Positions 1 through 9,189 of a DNA stretch of 56,398 bases are shown one piece after another. The notes beneath the pieces are model-generated. The model worked only from the letters and a program-made list of their open reading frames with translations. It ran no database searches and had not been told where the DNA came from. A program made the position numbers and the translations under genes. The DNA lies in the NCBI GenBank assembly GCA_043812795.1, contig JBDRLU010000053.1, forward strand, positions 1 through 56,398. The letters are read 5' to 3'. The DNA is from JBDRLU01 sp043812795 (GTDB taxonomy: Bacteria; Chloroflexota; Dehalococcoidia; Dehalococcoidales; UBA2162). Position 1 is the first letter of the stretch. Every line of letters begins with the position of its first letter.

Positions 1-1
1 T

Positions 2-607
2 ATCGCTCTGCACTATGCCCTCAAGTACCCGGGGAAGGTGGAGAAAATAGCCTTCATCAATAGTCTTGGCCTGAGCAGTCGAGTGTCATGGTGGGTGAGA
101 CTGCTCACCACCTCTGTGTTCATCAAGTCCTTCGGCCGGGCTGCCCTGAGCGTTATCAGAGCCATCGTCTGGATAGCGGAGTCATTATACCCCGGGAGGC
201 AATTCGCCGACCCCTTACCGCCAGCCAAATTCAGTATGGGTGAATACGTATCATCGTTGAAAAACCAGCCAGTAGTACCACACTGGCTGGCCAGCCTAAA
301 GGTACCGACCCTACTTCTTTGGGGAGCGCGGGACCGTATCGTGCCGGTAGGTAACGCTTATGCCGCGGCGCGGGTTATCCCGGACTGCCGACTGCAGGTA
401 TTCGAAGATTGTGGCCATAGCTTCCGCAAGGAAAATATCAACGAATTTGCCCAGGTGTTGCTCCATTTCCTGCGCCAGCCAACAGTGCCGACGAGAACCC
501 CGGTCATACCGGAAGTGCGCCCGGTAAAACAGTCCGCTCAGTTAGTCGGCGCACCGGTACTGGCTGCATTGATGGCCTTCCTGCTGACCCTGGTCAAGAC
601 CCGCTGA
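2..607 (+). CDS. alpha/beta hydrolase, C-terminal part (5' end outside window)
   Basis: The reading frame is open from base 2, so the start lies upstream and about 202 residues of the C-terminal part are visible. The first residues (IALHYALKYPGKVEKI) match the helix that follows the nucleophile elbow in alpha/beta hydrolases. The acid residue is probably the Asp in RDRIVPV and the catalytic His is in DCGHSF, in the usual order and spacing. The nucleophile serine is outside the window. A hydrophobic stretch at the extreme C-terminus (around LAALMAFLLTLV) could be a membrane tail, which is not typical of soluble esterases. The substrate cannot be inferred. Confidence 0.8.
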   Translation: MALHYALKYPGKVEKIAFINSLGLSSRVSWWVRLLTTSVFIKSFGRAALSVIRAIVWIAESLYPGRQFADPLPPAKFSMGEYVSSLKNQPVVPHWLASLKVPTLLLWGARDRIVPVGNAYAAARVIPDCRLQVFEDCGHSFRKENINEFAQVLLHFLRQPTVPTRTPVIPEVRPVKQSAQLVGAPVLAALMAFLLTLVKTR

Positions 608-635
608 CCTTACCCGGTAAAACTCAACCAGCCTC

Positions 636-664
636 TTGACACCACCCTCACTTATTGTTATAGT
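636..664 (+). promoter_or_regulatory. sigma70-type promoter for the radical SAM gene
   Basis: TTGACA (636-641) and TATAGT (659-664) are separated by 17 bases, a near-consensus housekeeping promoter. The predicted transcript starts about 25 bases before the ATG at 698. Confidence 0.6.
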
Positions 665-697
665 ACATTTGTTCTTATTACTGACAGGTAAGCTGAA

Positions 698-1900
698 ATG
701 ATAAGCGACGATAAGCTGGATACCCTGGCGGCGGCGGCCCGGTTCGATGTTTGTGGCTACAGCGGCCAGCGCTCGGTCAGCGGCTCTCCACTACGCTTCA
801 TCCACCGGGCAGCACTACCCAACGGCGGCTCGGTCTGCCTCTTCAAAGTCCTGCTCACCAATGTCTGCATTAACGACTGTGGCTATTGCGTCAATCAAAT
901 CGGCCGGGACACGCCTCGTTGTGCTTTCCAACCGGAAGAACTGGCCATGATATTTATGGAACTCCACCGTAAAAGGCTCGTCCACGGCCTGTTCCTTAGC
1001 TCCGGTATCGGGAAGGATGCCTCCCGGACCATGGAGTCCATGATAAAAACGGTCGATATCCTGCGGCATCGTTATGAATTCAAGGGCTACATTCACCTGA
1101 AGATTCTACCCGGCGCCAGTTTCGACTGCGTCGAAGCGGGCTGCCAGCTGGCGGACCGGGTATCAATTAACATGGAAGCACCGACGGTGCAGCATCTAGC
1201 CAAACTGAGCCGGAAGAAAGACCTCCACAACGGCATCCTGGAACGGATGCGCTGGGTAAAACAACTTACTGCCCGGCAGGACAATATCGTACCCTCCGGC
1301 CAAACCACCCAGTTTGTCGTCGGTGCCGCCGGTGAAACCGACCGCGATATTCTGCTTTCGACCGAAGCCCTCTACGGCGAGATAGGGTTGAGAAGGGTGT
1401 ATTTCAGTGCTTTTCAGCCGATACGGGACTCCCGTCTGGAAGAGCTTCACGCCACACCGCCAATAAGAGAACACCGTCTCTACCAGACGGACTGGCTGTT
1501 CCGGATTTACGGCTTTTCTCCCGGCGAGATAGAACTTGCTCTGAATGAAAGCGGCAACCTTGCTCTCCCCAAAGACCCCAAACTGGTTATCGCCCAGAGA
1601 CAACCCTGGCTTTTTCCGGTGGACGTCAACCGGGCCAGCTACGAGGAGCTTCTCCGCGTGCCCGGGATCGGCCCGGTATCCGCTCAAAGAATAGTGGACG
1701 TCCGCCAGGAACATAGCATTTTCTCTCTGCAACAACTCAAGAAGATGCGGGTGGTAACGAGACGGGCAACACCTTATATCTGGTTCAAAGGTATGCTCGG
1801 CACTGAAAAAGACTACGGGAAACAAATTTCCTTCTTACAGCAACTCGAAGATATCAGCCCGTCGGCGCCTTCGCTGGTCGAAGCCACGCAGATAACTTAG
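698..1900 (+). CDS. radical SAM protein with helix-hairpin-helix tail, putative DNA modification/repair
   Basis: This 400-residue protein has the iron-sulfur motif C57-x3-C61-x2-C64 (CINDCGYC), which binds the 4Fe-4S cluster that cleaves S-adenosylmethionine. The C-terminal quarter (about residues 310-345, VNRASYEELLRVPGIGPVSA) is a helix-hairpin-helix DNA-binding unit. This architecture matches the family annotated as putative DNA modification/repair radical SAM protein, whose members often neighbour a uracil-DNA-glycosylase-like partner; no such partner is visible here. The ATG start lies behind a good promoter, and the gene ends in a hairpin shared with the convergent livK. The role in DNA repair comes from family annotation, not from this sequence. 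Confidence 0.8.
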   Translation: MISDDKLDTLAAAARFDVCGYSGQRSVSGSPLRFIHRAALPNGGSVCLFKVLLTNVCINDCGYCVNQIGRDTPRCAFQPEELAMIFMELHRKRLVHGLFLSSGIGKDASRTMESMIKTVDILRHRYEFKGYIHLKILPGASFDCVEAGCQLADRVSINMEAPTVQHLAKLSRKKDLHNGILERMRWVKQLTARQDNIVPSGQTTQFVVGAAGETDRDILLSTEALYGEIGLRRVYFSAFQPIRDSRLEELHATPPIREHRLYQTDWLFRIYGFSPGEIELALNESGNLALPKDPKLVIAQRQPWLFPVDVNRASYEELLRVPGIGPVSAQRIVDVRQEHSIFSLQQLKKMRVVTRRATPYIWFKGMLGTEKDYGKQISFLQQLEDISPSAPSLVEATQIT

Positions 1901-1907
1901 CCAGGGC

Positions 1908-1943
1908 AATCTGCCAGACGAAGCCGTGTTCGTCTGGCAGATT
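1908..1943. terminator. bidirectional terminator between radical SAM gene and livK
   Basis: A perfect 15-bp inverted repeat (1908-1922 and 1929-1943) with a 6-base loop, followed by TTCTC on the plus strand, lies between two convergent genes. The minus-strand side begins with an AA-rich flank, so it could stop transcription from both sides. Confidence 0.75.
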
Positions 1944-1957
1944 TTCTCGAAACGCTA

Positions 1958-3136
1958 CTATTTGACTGAAACCACCTTGATTTGGGTATTTTTATAGCCC
2001 GTGGGTGCGCTGGAATCCTTGATTACCTTCCAGAGCTCAAAGGCACCCGAAACACGGTCACCCTTGCTATTGAAAGTGATAAGGCCACTGGCCCCATCGT
2101 AGTTTTGCCCCAAGCTCAAGAAGGCCTGTCTCACCTTGGCGGTATCATAAACCCCGGCGCTATTGATTGCCTTGGCAATCATCCAGACGGCATCGTAAGT
2201 GGTATCGCAATAGACGCTGGCATCTTTACCGGTATCAGCTTTATAGGCGGCCGCAAACTTATCATAAGTCGCTCCCGAAGGGCCCGCCGCCCTGGTGCCG
2301 GCCACAATGGCCGTCGCCATGAACTCAGCCGCCGTTGGCTCAGCGAACATGCCGTCGCCATAGTTGCCATCGCAGCCCAGCCAGGCAATTTTATCCAGGC
2401 CAACTTCGGCCGCCTGCTTAAAGACGATGATACCATCTTCCGCGTAGGTTACCGCCAGAACAACATCAGGGTTACTGGCTTTAATGGTATCCAGCTCCGT
2501 CCGGTAGTCTTTTTTGGCCGGGTCAAAATGTATTGACCTTACCTGTGTCCCGGTCCAGCCTTTCGCTTTGAGAGCATCGACCAGTGCTTTTTCCAGGCCA
2601 ACGCCATAAGGATTGTCCTGTACCATTGTCGCCAGCTTGGTATAACCTTTTTCCAGGACAACATCGGCCAAGACGGCCCCCTGGAAAGCATCGTCAGGCG
2701 TGGTACGGAAAACCCAGTTCTTCCAGGTCTGGTCGGCAATCGATGGGTTAGTGGCTGATGGCGTAACCATTACTACCGAATTAGTGGCCAGATACGGACC
2801 GGTGGCCATAGTGGCACCACTGGTCATCCCACCAACCAGTACCTTGACCCCATCAACTTCAACCAGCTTCTTGACGCGCTCAAGGCACTTGGCAGCATCG
2901 GTGCCATCGTCTTCTTCAATCAATTGCACCTGCTGACCCAAAATACCACCCGCCGCATTTATTTCTTTGACGGCAAGTTCGGCACTTTTCATCATGTCTT
3001 CGCCCATCGGACCGAGCAAGCCAGTGGTGGATAAGACGATACCTAGCTTCACTGCCTGCGCCTGCGGAGCGCAACCGACCATCATTGATGTCATCAAGAG
3101 CAGACTCGCTACTACGAGCAACAGTTTTTTCGCCAT
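1958..3136 (-). CDS. livK: branched-chain amino acid ABC transporter substrate-binding lipoprotein
   Basis: This 392-residue protein is a periplasmic-binding-protein type I (LivJ/LivK-like) receptor. It begins with a lipoprotein signal: a basic start, a hydrophobic core and a lipobox ending in Cys22 (MMVGC), so the mature protein is probably lipid-anchored outside the membrane. The body has the typical opening VKLGIVLSTTG and the ligand-binding fold seen in amino acid and amide receptors. It is the last gene of the minus-strand livHMGFK operon, about 100 bases after livF. The ligand could be leucine/isoleucine/valine or another small carboxylate or amide; the sequence alone does not decide. 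Confidence 0.9.
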   Translation of the reverse strand: MAKKLLLVVASLLLMTSMMVGCAPQAQAVKLGIVLSTTGLLGPMGEDMMKSAELAVKEINAAGGILGQQVQLIEEDDGTDAAKCLERVKKLVEVDGVKVLVGGMTSGATMATGPYLATNSVVMVTPSATNPSIADQTWKNWVFRTTPDDAFQGAVLADVVLEKGYTKLATMVQDNPYGVGLEKALVDALKAKGWTGTQVRSIHFDPAKKDYRTELDTIKASNPDVVLAVTYAEDGIIVFKQAAEVGLDKIAWLGCDGNYGDGMFAEPTAAEFMATAIVAGTRAAGPSGATYDKFAAAYKADTGKDASVYCDTTYDAVWMIAKAINSAGVYDTAKVRQAFLSLGQNYDGASGLITFNSKGDRVSGAFELWKVIKDSSAPTGYKNTQIKVVSVK

Positions 3137-3235
3137 TTATTTTTACCTCTCTAAAAATTTACCCTTTATTAGAGATGTTCATACCCCCTGGATTCAATTT
3201 CTAGCTGTTTCACCTCCTTCCTCAAGCGTGAGCCA

Positions 3236-3964
3236 TCAATTTGGCCTCGATTCCAGACCTAAGAAACGCTGTCGGGCCGATTCTTCAGCAAACAAACAGT
3301 CAGCTTCTCCCTGCATGACACAAACGCCCTCGACCAAAACGTAGCCCCGCTGTGCCACGCTGAGAGCTTTCCTGACATTTTGTTCTACCATCACTATCGC
3401 CGTACCGGCTTTCCCGATTTTATCAAGTTTGGATAAGATAACCGCCGTTGGTTTGGGCGAAAGGGATGCCAACGGTTCGTCAAGAAGTAACACCTTGGGT
3501 TGCGCCATCATCGCCCGGGCAATGGCCAGCATCTGTCTTTCTCCACCACTCAAGCTTCCGGTGAGGACATTCTTCCTTCCGCTCAGCTCAGGAAACATCT
3601 CATACACTTCCGTCATGGCCGCCTTTATCGCATCGTGTCCTTTGCGATGGTAAGCCCCCATATCCAGGTTTTCCGCAATGGTCAGATTAGGAAACACATT
3701 ATTTATCTGTGGGACATAACCAACGCCGAGATTTATCAGTCGGTCGGAGGCAAAACCGGTCACATCCTGTCCCTGGTAGAAGATATGGCCGTGAAACAGC
3801 CGGGCAAAGCCCAAGGCGCTTTTAAGCAGGGTTGACTTGCCACTGCCATTCGGCCCCACAATCGCTACCATCTCCCCCTCATCGACACTGATGGATACCT
3901 GGTGGACGATGACCACATCGCCATAGCCGGCATCGATATTCTCCATAACCAGCACAGATGCCAT
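3236..3964 (-). CDS. livF: branched-chain amino acid ABC transporter ATP-binding protein LivF
   Basis: This 242-residue ABC ATPase has Walker A GPNGSGKST, signature LSGGERQ and Walker B LLLDEP, followed by the H-loop region. Length and order match LivF. It should pair with LivG on the cytoplasmic face of the LivHM channel. Its start lies 3 bases after the livG stop, which suggests translational coupling. The C-terminus is slightly longer than the usual LivF end. Confidence 0.9.
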   Translation of the reverse strand: MASVLVMENIDAGYGDVVIVHQVSISVDEGEMVAIVGPNGSGKSTLLKSALGFARLFHGHIFYQGQDVTGFASDRLINLGVGYVPQINNVFPNLTIAENLDMGAYHRKGHDAIKAAMTEVYEMFPELSGRKNVLTGSLSGGERQMLAIARAMMAQPKVLLLDEPLASLSPKPTAVILSKLDKIGKAGTAIVMVEQNVRKALSVAQRGYVLVEGVCVMQGEADCLFAEESARQRFLGLESRPN

Positions 3965-3967
3965 CAG

Positions 3968-4732
3968 CTAACCTCCCAGGTAGACTTGATAAAAGGCCGG
4001 GTCTTTGGCCACGGTATCCGGCTTTCCGGTAATTACGATTTTGCCTTTGTCCATGACATAGACCCAATGGGCAAAATCGAACAGTATCTCCAGCCGGTGC
4101 TCGATGATAAAGAAACTCAAGCCTTTACTTTGACGCAAAGCTTCCAGTCTTTCAAAAATTTTCCGGCCTAAGTTCGGGTTCACGCCGGCAGCCGGCTCAT
4201 CTAGAAGCAGTAACGTGGGCGAAGCCATGAGACCACGGCCAATCTCTAACAGCTTCCGTTGTCCACCGGATAACTCGCCCGCCGGCGAAGCCATCAGATG
4301 GCCCAGTTCAAGCAGGTCGAGAAGTTCAGCCGCTTTTTCGGCCAGCTCTGCCTCCTGCACCTGCCACCTGTGCGCGAGAAAGAGACTATTGAATAACCGG
4401 TCGCCCTGATGTCCGCGGGCCGCTACCAGCATATTATCCAGCACGCTCAATTTCTGGAAAAGCCGGGGCACTTGAAAAGCGTTAACCAGACCACGGGCAT
4501 AAATCTCGTGCGGGGCCAGGTTGCCGAGATGCGCCCCCTTGAAATAAATTTGACCGCTATCAGGCCGATGAACACCGAGGACGGTATTGAAGAGAGTGGT
4601 CTTACCGCTACCGTTGGGGCCGACCAATCCACAGATACCACCCTCTCTAACATCAAGGCTTACGCCGTTGACGGCATAAAGGCCACCAAAGTGTTTGCTA
4701 AGGTTCTTTATCCTTAGCAGTGCTTCTTCCAC
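3968..4732 (-). CDS. livG: branched-chain amino acid ABC transporter ATP-binding protein LivG
   Basis: This ABC ATPase has Walker A GPNGSGKTT, signature LSGGQRK and Walker B LLLDEP. The A-loop/Walker region and the long helical insert between Walker A and signature are typical of LivG. A TTG six bases upstream (4738) would also open the frame, but GGAGGT lies eight bases before the GTG at 4732 and only two before the TTG, so GTG is the better start. The gene overlaps the end of livM by about 35 bases, consistent with coupled translation in livHMGFK. Confidence 0.9.
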   Translation of the reverse strand: MEEALLRIKNLSKHFGGLYAVNGVSLDVREGGICGLVGPNGSGKTTLFNTVLGVHRPDSGQIYFKGAHLGNLAPHEIYARGLVNAFQVPRLFQKLSVLDNMLVAARGHQGDRLFNSLFLAHRWQVQEAELAEKAAELLDLLELGHLMASPAGELSGGQRKLLEIGRGLMASPTLLLLDEPAAGVNPNLGRKIFERLEALRQSKGLSFFIIEHRLEILFDFAHWVYVMDKGKIVITGKPDTVAKDPAFYQVYLGG

Positions 4733-5642
4733 GCCCAATTACCTCCATTGCTCTCGTTTTAACCTGGCTTTCTTTCAACAGGCCTTGTGGGCGGTAAAGT
4801 AAGACGAGAATAATTAAAACACCAAAGAGGATGTACTGCAAGTTGCTCGGGTCAACCGGTAGTGTCAGATAATCCTTGGCAATATTCGCCCCGCGGTCGA
4901 AAATCTCGACCAGGGCTGCCCCAAGCAGTACCCCCCAGTTGTTGGCCGGCCCTCCCAGAAGGACCATAATCCAGACGGTAAAAGTGAATATCGGCATAAA
5001 CATATATGGGTCAATGAATTGAATATACTGAGCGTAGAGGCCCCCGGCGACACCGGCGATGGCTGAACCTAAGGCGAACGTCTGCGCCCGGTACCCGGCC
5101 CGGTTTTTACCCATGGCCTCAGCCGCCAGCTCGTCTTCCCTGATGGCCCGGAGCACCCGGCCGTAGGGAGAATTAGACAACCGTTGCACGACCAGGAAGA
5201 AGAGAAACAAACAAAAATAGACCAGGCCGATATTAATAAGGGTATTGACGCGGGGCGGAACGCCAGGAACCAGAATGGCCGGGGAGACCGCCATGCCCCA
5301 TACTCCGCCGGCAATCCACCGTTCGGCTTTAATAACCTGCCGTAGGATTTCACCAAACGTCAGGACCACTATCGCCAGATAGTCTGCCCTTAAATTAAGG
5401 GTAGGCAGGGACACCAGGAAACCAACCAGCGCTGACATCAAGGCGCCGGCAATCAGGCAAAGGTAGAAAGGCACCCCGATATTCGATAATAAGGCGTAGG
5501 TATAAGCGCCAACCATGAAGAAGGCAACCTTGCCAAAGTTGGCCAACCCGGTGAAACCAAACTCAAGGTTCAGGCTCACCGCCACGATGGCAAAGATACC
5601 GATAAAGACAACCAGGTCTAGCACGTAGATTAACGGGTCCAA
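4698..5642 (-). CDS. livM: branched-chain amino acid ABC transporter permease LivM
   Basis: This 314-residue, very hydrophobic protein has about eight to ten membrane segments and the conserved cytoplasmic loop (SPYGRVLRAIREDELAAEAMG) that contacts the ATPase in LivH/LivM permeases. It has a TTG start with GGAG seven bases upstream, directly abutting the livH stop. A short charged tail (GRGRSTAKDKEP) overlaps the livG start region. It should form the heterodimeric channel with LivH. Confidence 0.9.
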   Translation of the reverse strand: MDPLIYVLDLVVFIGIFAIVAVSLNLEFGFTGLANFGKVAFFMVGAYTYALLSNIGVPFYLCLIAGALMSALVGFLVSLPTLNLRADYLAIVVLTFGEILRQVIKAERWIAGGVWGMAVSPAILVPGVPPRVNTLINIGLVYFCLFLFFLVVQRLSNSPYGRVLRAIREDELAAEAMGKNRAGYRAQTFALGSAIAGVAGGLYAQYIQFIDPYMFMPIFTFTVWIMVLLGGPANNWGVLLGAALVEIFDRGANIAKDYLTLPVDPSNLQYILFGVLIILVLLYRPQGLLKESQVKTRAMEVIGRGRSTAKDKEP

Positions 5643-6530
5643 TTAAGCTCTCCTGAATAACATGGCTAATCCCTGAGGCTTGACAATCAAGGTGACGATG
5701 AGGATAACGAAAGCGATGGCGGCACGATATTCGGTGGACAGCCCGGCTGCCGTCAGCATAACTACACCCAGATTCTCCGCCAGCCCGAGGATGAAAGCAG
5801 CGACAATAGCCCCATAGAAATTACCGATACCGCCCAGGATAGTCACGGCAAATACCGGGAGAATGATGTCCCACCCGGTGAGGGGCCAGACCTGGGTATC
5901 GGCCGCCCGGAAGATGCCGGCAATAGCCGCCAGACCGGCACCGATAAACCAGGTAATCAAAATCACCCGGTCGATATTGATGCCTGAGGCCAGGGCCAGT
6001 TCGGGATTGCTGGCCGTGGCTCTGATGGCCTTGCCAATCTTGGTTTTCACCAGGATAAAATGCATGATAAGCGTCAGTGCCACTGCGGCAAAGATAAGCC
6101 ACGACCACAGGCCGAGAACCGTTAATGGTCCTATCTGCCACGTCGGCCCCGTCGACGAAAAGTAGTCGGGCTTCCAGCCCCAGATAATGCCAATCGAGTA
6201 TCTCAGCACGAAACCCAGGGCAATTGAAGCCACCATGAGGTGGATAACGGTCGCGCCTCGCTTCGCCAGCGGCTGGAACACCCCGCGGTAGCACAAGACA
6301 CCCACGATTCCGGTAATCAACAAGGCAATGAGTAAAGCCAGAGGGAAACCCAGCCCCAATTGCTCCGCTACCCAGTAGCCGACAAAAGCCCCCAGGGTAA
6401 TAAACTCGGCATGAGCAAAGTTAGGGAAGCCGGATAAGCCATAGGTCAAGGTAAGGCCGACTGCCCCGAGGAGATACAGGCTGCCGGTAATAGCTGAGTT
6501 TAAAAGTACCTGCGCCCAATTTACTGCCAC
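5643..6530 (-). CDS. livH: branched-chain amino acid ABC transporter permease LivH
   Basis: This 295-residue integral membrane protein has the LivH hallmark near the N-terminus (LTYGLSGFPNFAHAEF) and the coupling loop TKIGKAIRATASNPELA. It has a GTG start. It is the first gene of the operon, about 50 bases downstream of a good minus-strand promoter. The five genes livH, M, G, F, K make a complete uptake system with no gene missing. Confidence 0.9.
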   Translation of the reverse strand: MAVNWAQVLLNSAITGSLYLLGAVGLTLTYGLSGFPNFAHAEFITLGAFVGYWVAEQLGLGFPLALLIALLITGIVGVLCYRGVFQPLAKRGATVIHLMVASIALGFVLRYSIGIIWGWKPDYFSSTGPTWQIGPLTVLGLWSWLIFAAVALTLIMHFILVKTKIGKAIRATASNPELALASGINIDRVILITWFIGAGLAAIAGIFRAADTQVWPLTGWDIILPVFAVTILGGIGNFYGAIVAAFILGLAENLGVVMLTAAGLSTEYRAAIAFVILIVTLIVKPQGLAMLFRRA

Positions 6531-6579
6531 AGCTAACTGCTCAAGGGCTAATTTATTCTCTTCCGAACAAACCCACTAG

Positions 6580-6608
6580 AGTATATATGACATTGGTGCG
6601 GTATTCAA
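6580..6608 (-). promoter_or_regulatory. promoter of the livHMGFK operon
   Basis: Read on the minus strand, TTGAAT (6608-6603) and TATACT (6585-6580) are 17 bases apart, and the expected start point lies some 40 bases before the livH GTG at 6530. A short hairpin-forming GGGG/CCCC pair lies further upstream near 6657-6668; its role is unknown. Confidence 0.5.
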
Positions 6609-6700
6609 CTGCCTGTGAATGGTGTTAGCATACCCTTTAATTAAAGATTAGTCTTTGGGGCATACCCCATCTCTTTATAACGATCTAAAGTTATGATGCC

Positions 6701-6729
6701 TTGCGCCATACCAGTGGCGGGTGTAAAAT
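6701..6729 (+). promoter_or_regulatory. possible promoter of the dienelactone hydrolase gene
   Basis: TTGCGC (6701-6706) and TAAAAT (6724-6729) have a 17-base spacer, located about 54 bases before the ATG at 6783. The -35 box is weak, so this is tentative. Confidence 0.35.
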
Positions 6730-6782
6730 CAGCTCAACCAAAAAGACTCCTATATTATTTATATGATTTAAGGAGGGAAAAC

Positions 6783-7550
6783 ATGTGGAACCAGTTCAGG
6801 ACTGACGCGTACGAGGAGATGCTGGCCGAGACAACGATAATCACGGGTTACAATGGCGATCCGGTACACACCTATTATTCACGGCCACTGGGGAAAGGGC
6901 CTTTCCCGGGGGTAGTCTTAATCCCTCATATGCCGGGGTGGGATGAGTTCTACCGTGAGACCACCCGTCGTTTCTCTCAGCATGGTTATCTTGCTATCTG
7001 CCCTGACATATACTGCCGGTTCGGGTGTGGCACACCGGATGAAATCGCAGCATTGTCCCGCAGCAAAGGCGGCGTTCCGGATGATACGGTGGTGGGCGAT
7101 ATTGAAGCGGCGATGAAATTCCTCAAAGCTTTACCTTATTCCAACGGCAAAGTTGGCTTAATCGGTACCTGCTCCGGGGGCCGCCACACCTTCCTGGTTG
7201 CCTGCCGAACCAAGGGCTTCGATGCGGCGGTTGAGTGCTGGGGCGGGCGCGTTGTCCAGTCAAAAGAGGAATTAACTCCAGCTCAGCCGGTCGCCCCCAT
7301 TGACTATACCAAGGACCTGTCTTGCCCCCTGCTCGGCCTCTTTGGTAACGAAGACCAGGCCCCTTCGCCGGAGCAGGTGAACCGGCACGAAGAAGAGCTT
7401 AAGAAATACGGGAAGAACTACAAATTCTATCGGTATGATGGCGCAGGCCACGGGTTCTGGTACTATCATACGGAACGTTACCGGCCGGTGCAAGCGATGG
7501 ATGCCTGGAATAAGGTCTTTGAGTTCTTCGGGGAGCATTTGCGGAGTTAG
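6783..7550 (+). CDS. dienelactone hydrolase family protein
   Basis: This protein of about 255 residues is an alpha/beta hydrolase of the dienelactone hydrolase type. The nucleophile is a cysteine in the elbow GTCSGG (a serine in most other hydrolases), the acid is in GLFGNEDQAP, and the His is in GAGHGFWYY. The ATG at 6783 is preceded by AAGGAGGG; the frame is open further upstream to 6693, but those residues have no ribosome-binding site and lie over the likely promoter. It stands alone and divergent from the liv operon. The family hydrolyses lactones and related esters; the substrate here is unknown. Confidence 0.85.
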   Translation: MWNQFRTDAYEEMLAETTIITGYNGDPVHTYYSRPLGKGPFPGVVLIPHMPGWDEFYRETTRRFSQHGYLAICPDIYCRFGCGTPDEIAALSRSKGGVPDDTVVGDIEAAMKFLKALPYSNGKVGLIGTCSGGRHTFLVACRTKGFDAAVECWGGRVVQSKEELTPAQPVAPIDYTKDLSCPLLGLFGNEDQAPSPEQVNRHEEELKKYGKNYKFYRYDGAGHGFWYYHTERYRPVQAMDAWNKVFEFFGEHLRS

Positions 7551-7705
7551 CCTCTAACTGAGGCAGGTGTTACCGGTCAATACAGAACAGTTATCAAGTA
7601 GGTATTTAATTCGTCCCATCGGATTAGGCCGGAAGTGGTGGGAATAGGGAATTCCGGTTTATACTACTATATTGGAGAGTTTGTGCCACAAGAAGGGTAG
7701 GAAAC

Positions 7706-8992
7706 GTGCCAGGGGAAGTCCCGAGGACGACGACACCGAGTAGCGAACCGTTCGTTGTAATGGCCAAACCGGTCGGTCCGGTCTGCAACTTAGAGTGCAG
7801 TTACTGCTATTATCTGGAGGTCGCGCGCCTCTACGCACGTCCACATCGATTCCGAATGTCGGACGCTTTGCTTGAGACGTACGTCCGTCAGTACATTGCG
7901 GCCAGCCCGGGTCCTATTGTCCTGTTTGTATGGCATGGTGGCGAACCAACACTGGCCGGATTAAACTTCTACCGACGTGCCGTGGAATTGCAGAAGCTCT
8001 ACCTCCCTCAGGGATGGACTTGCTGGAATAATCTCCAGACCAATGGCATTCTTCTTGATGATGAATGGTGCTCGTTTCTAGCGGATACTCACTTTGATGT
8101 GGGCCTGAGTGTAGATGGCACACGGTGGTTGCACGATACATATCGTAAAGACCGTCGTGGTCGCGGTACCTACGAACGTGCAGTCGCGGCTGTTCGCCGT
8201 CTGCAAGCCCACGGTATCCAGCCCGATTTGCTATGCACGGTGACGTCCGCAGTGGCAAAAGAACCCGTTAGCGTCTACAGAGCACTCAAAAACCTCAATA
8301 CCGGATGGCTCCAGTTTATACCCATCGTGCGGCGCACACCGGACGGACAGGTGACATCGGAGTCTGTTACTGGGGAGGCGTATGGGCGTTTCCTCTGCTC
8401 TGTTTTCGACGAATGGATTCACCACGATTTAGGAAAGTTGGATGTGCAATTCTTCGCCGAGATGTCGCTGGTATGGTCGGGAGGGAGCGCTAACTTATGC
8501 TGGATGGCCCCGACCTGCGGGCGGGCTCTCATCGTTGAACACGACGGCGGTGTGTACGCGTGCGACCACTTTGTTACTCCCGAGCACCGCATCGGCGACC
8601 TCGAGACCTCGCTCCTGAGCACATTAGTCGACGCACCGGTCCAGCGCCGCTTTGGTAGCGACAAGCGGGACCGGCTTCCGGCGCAGTGCCGCTCTTGTTC
8701 ATGGCTTATGGTATGCAATGGAGGGTGTCCTAAGGACCGCTTCGCGTTGGCAGAGGATGGCGAACCCGGGCTCAACTACCTCTGCACCGGTCTACGACAG
8801 TTCTTCGCTCACGCTGAACAGCCGTTGAGACAAGTCATGGAGCGCAGGAGACGGGGGCTGAGTCCCGAGGCCATCATGGCCGAACTACGCGCCGAGTCGC
8901 TGGTTCGCTGGAAAGGCATCGGACGGAACGATCCATGCCCCTGTGGCAGCGGGCGCAAGGCGAAGCAGTGCTGCTGGCCCCAGCGGCCGTAG
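7706..8992 (+). CDS. anaerobic sulfatase-maturase-like radical SAM protein with SEC-C tail
   Basis: This 428-residue protein begins with the radical SAM motif CNLECSYCYYLE (about residues 29-40) and has the Cys-rich SPASM region expected of anaerobic sulfatase-maturating enzymes (anSME), with Cys residues around TCGRALIVEHDGGVYACDHF and CRSCSWLMVCNGGCPKD. The last 20 residues are a SEC-C zinc motif (NDPCPCGSGRKAKQCC), an accessory metal-binding tail. anSMEs convert an active-site Cys or Ser of sulfatases to formylglycine, but no sulfatase gene lies in this window. GTG at 7706 is the chosen start; an in-frame ATG at 7760 (MAKPVGPVC) is possible. Confidence 0.8.
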   Translation: MPGEVPRTTTPSSEPFVVMAKPVGPVCNLECSYCYYLEVARLYARPHRFRMSDALLETYVRQYIAASPGPIVLFVWHGGEPTLAGLNFYRRAVELQKLYLPQGWTCWNNLQTNGILLDDEWCSFLADTHFDVGLSVDGTRWLHDTYRKDRRGRGTYERAVAAVRRLQAHGIQPDLLCTVTSAVAKEPVSVYRALKNLNTGWLQFIPIVRRTPDGQVTSESVTGEAYGRFLCSVFDEWIHHDLGKLDVQFFAEMSLVWSGGSANLCWMAPTCGRALIVEHDGGVYACDHFVTPEHRIGDLETSLLSTLVDAPVQRRFGSDKRDRLPAQCRSCSWLMVCNGGCPKDRFALAEDGEPGLNYLCTGLRQFFAHAEQPLRQVMERRRRGLSPEAIMAELRAESLVRWKGIGRNDPCPCGSGRKAKQCCWPQRP

Positions 8993-9189
8993 CGAACCCT
9001 CGCATCACTGGTGAAAGGTAGACCCGGCCATTGTCGTTCAATCCAATGACTGTGCTCATGTTGTTCCCTGGGCTTGTCTCATCGTTTTCGTTCGTGGCCT
9101 AGCGTAGCCCGTTCTTAACTCTTATTGGCATAATAAAATACTATTTTGTTGAGTGACAATCCAAGCGCTTACTACTTAAACCCCATAAT

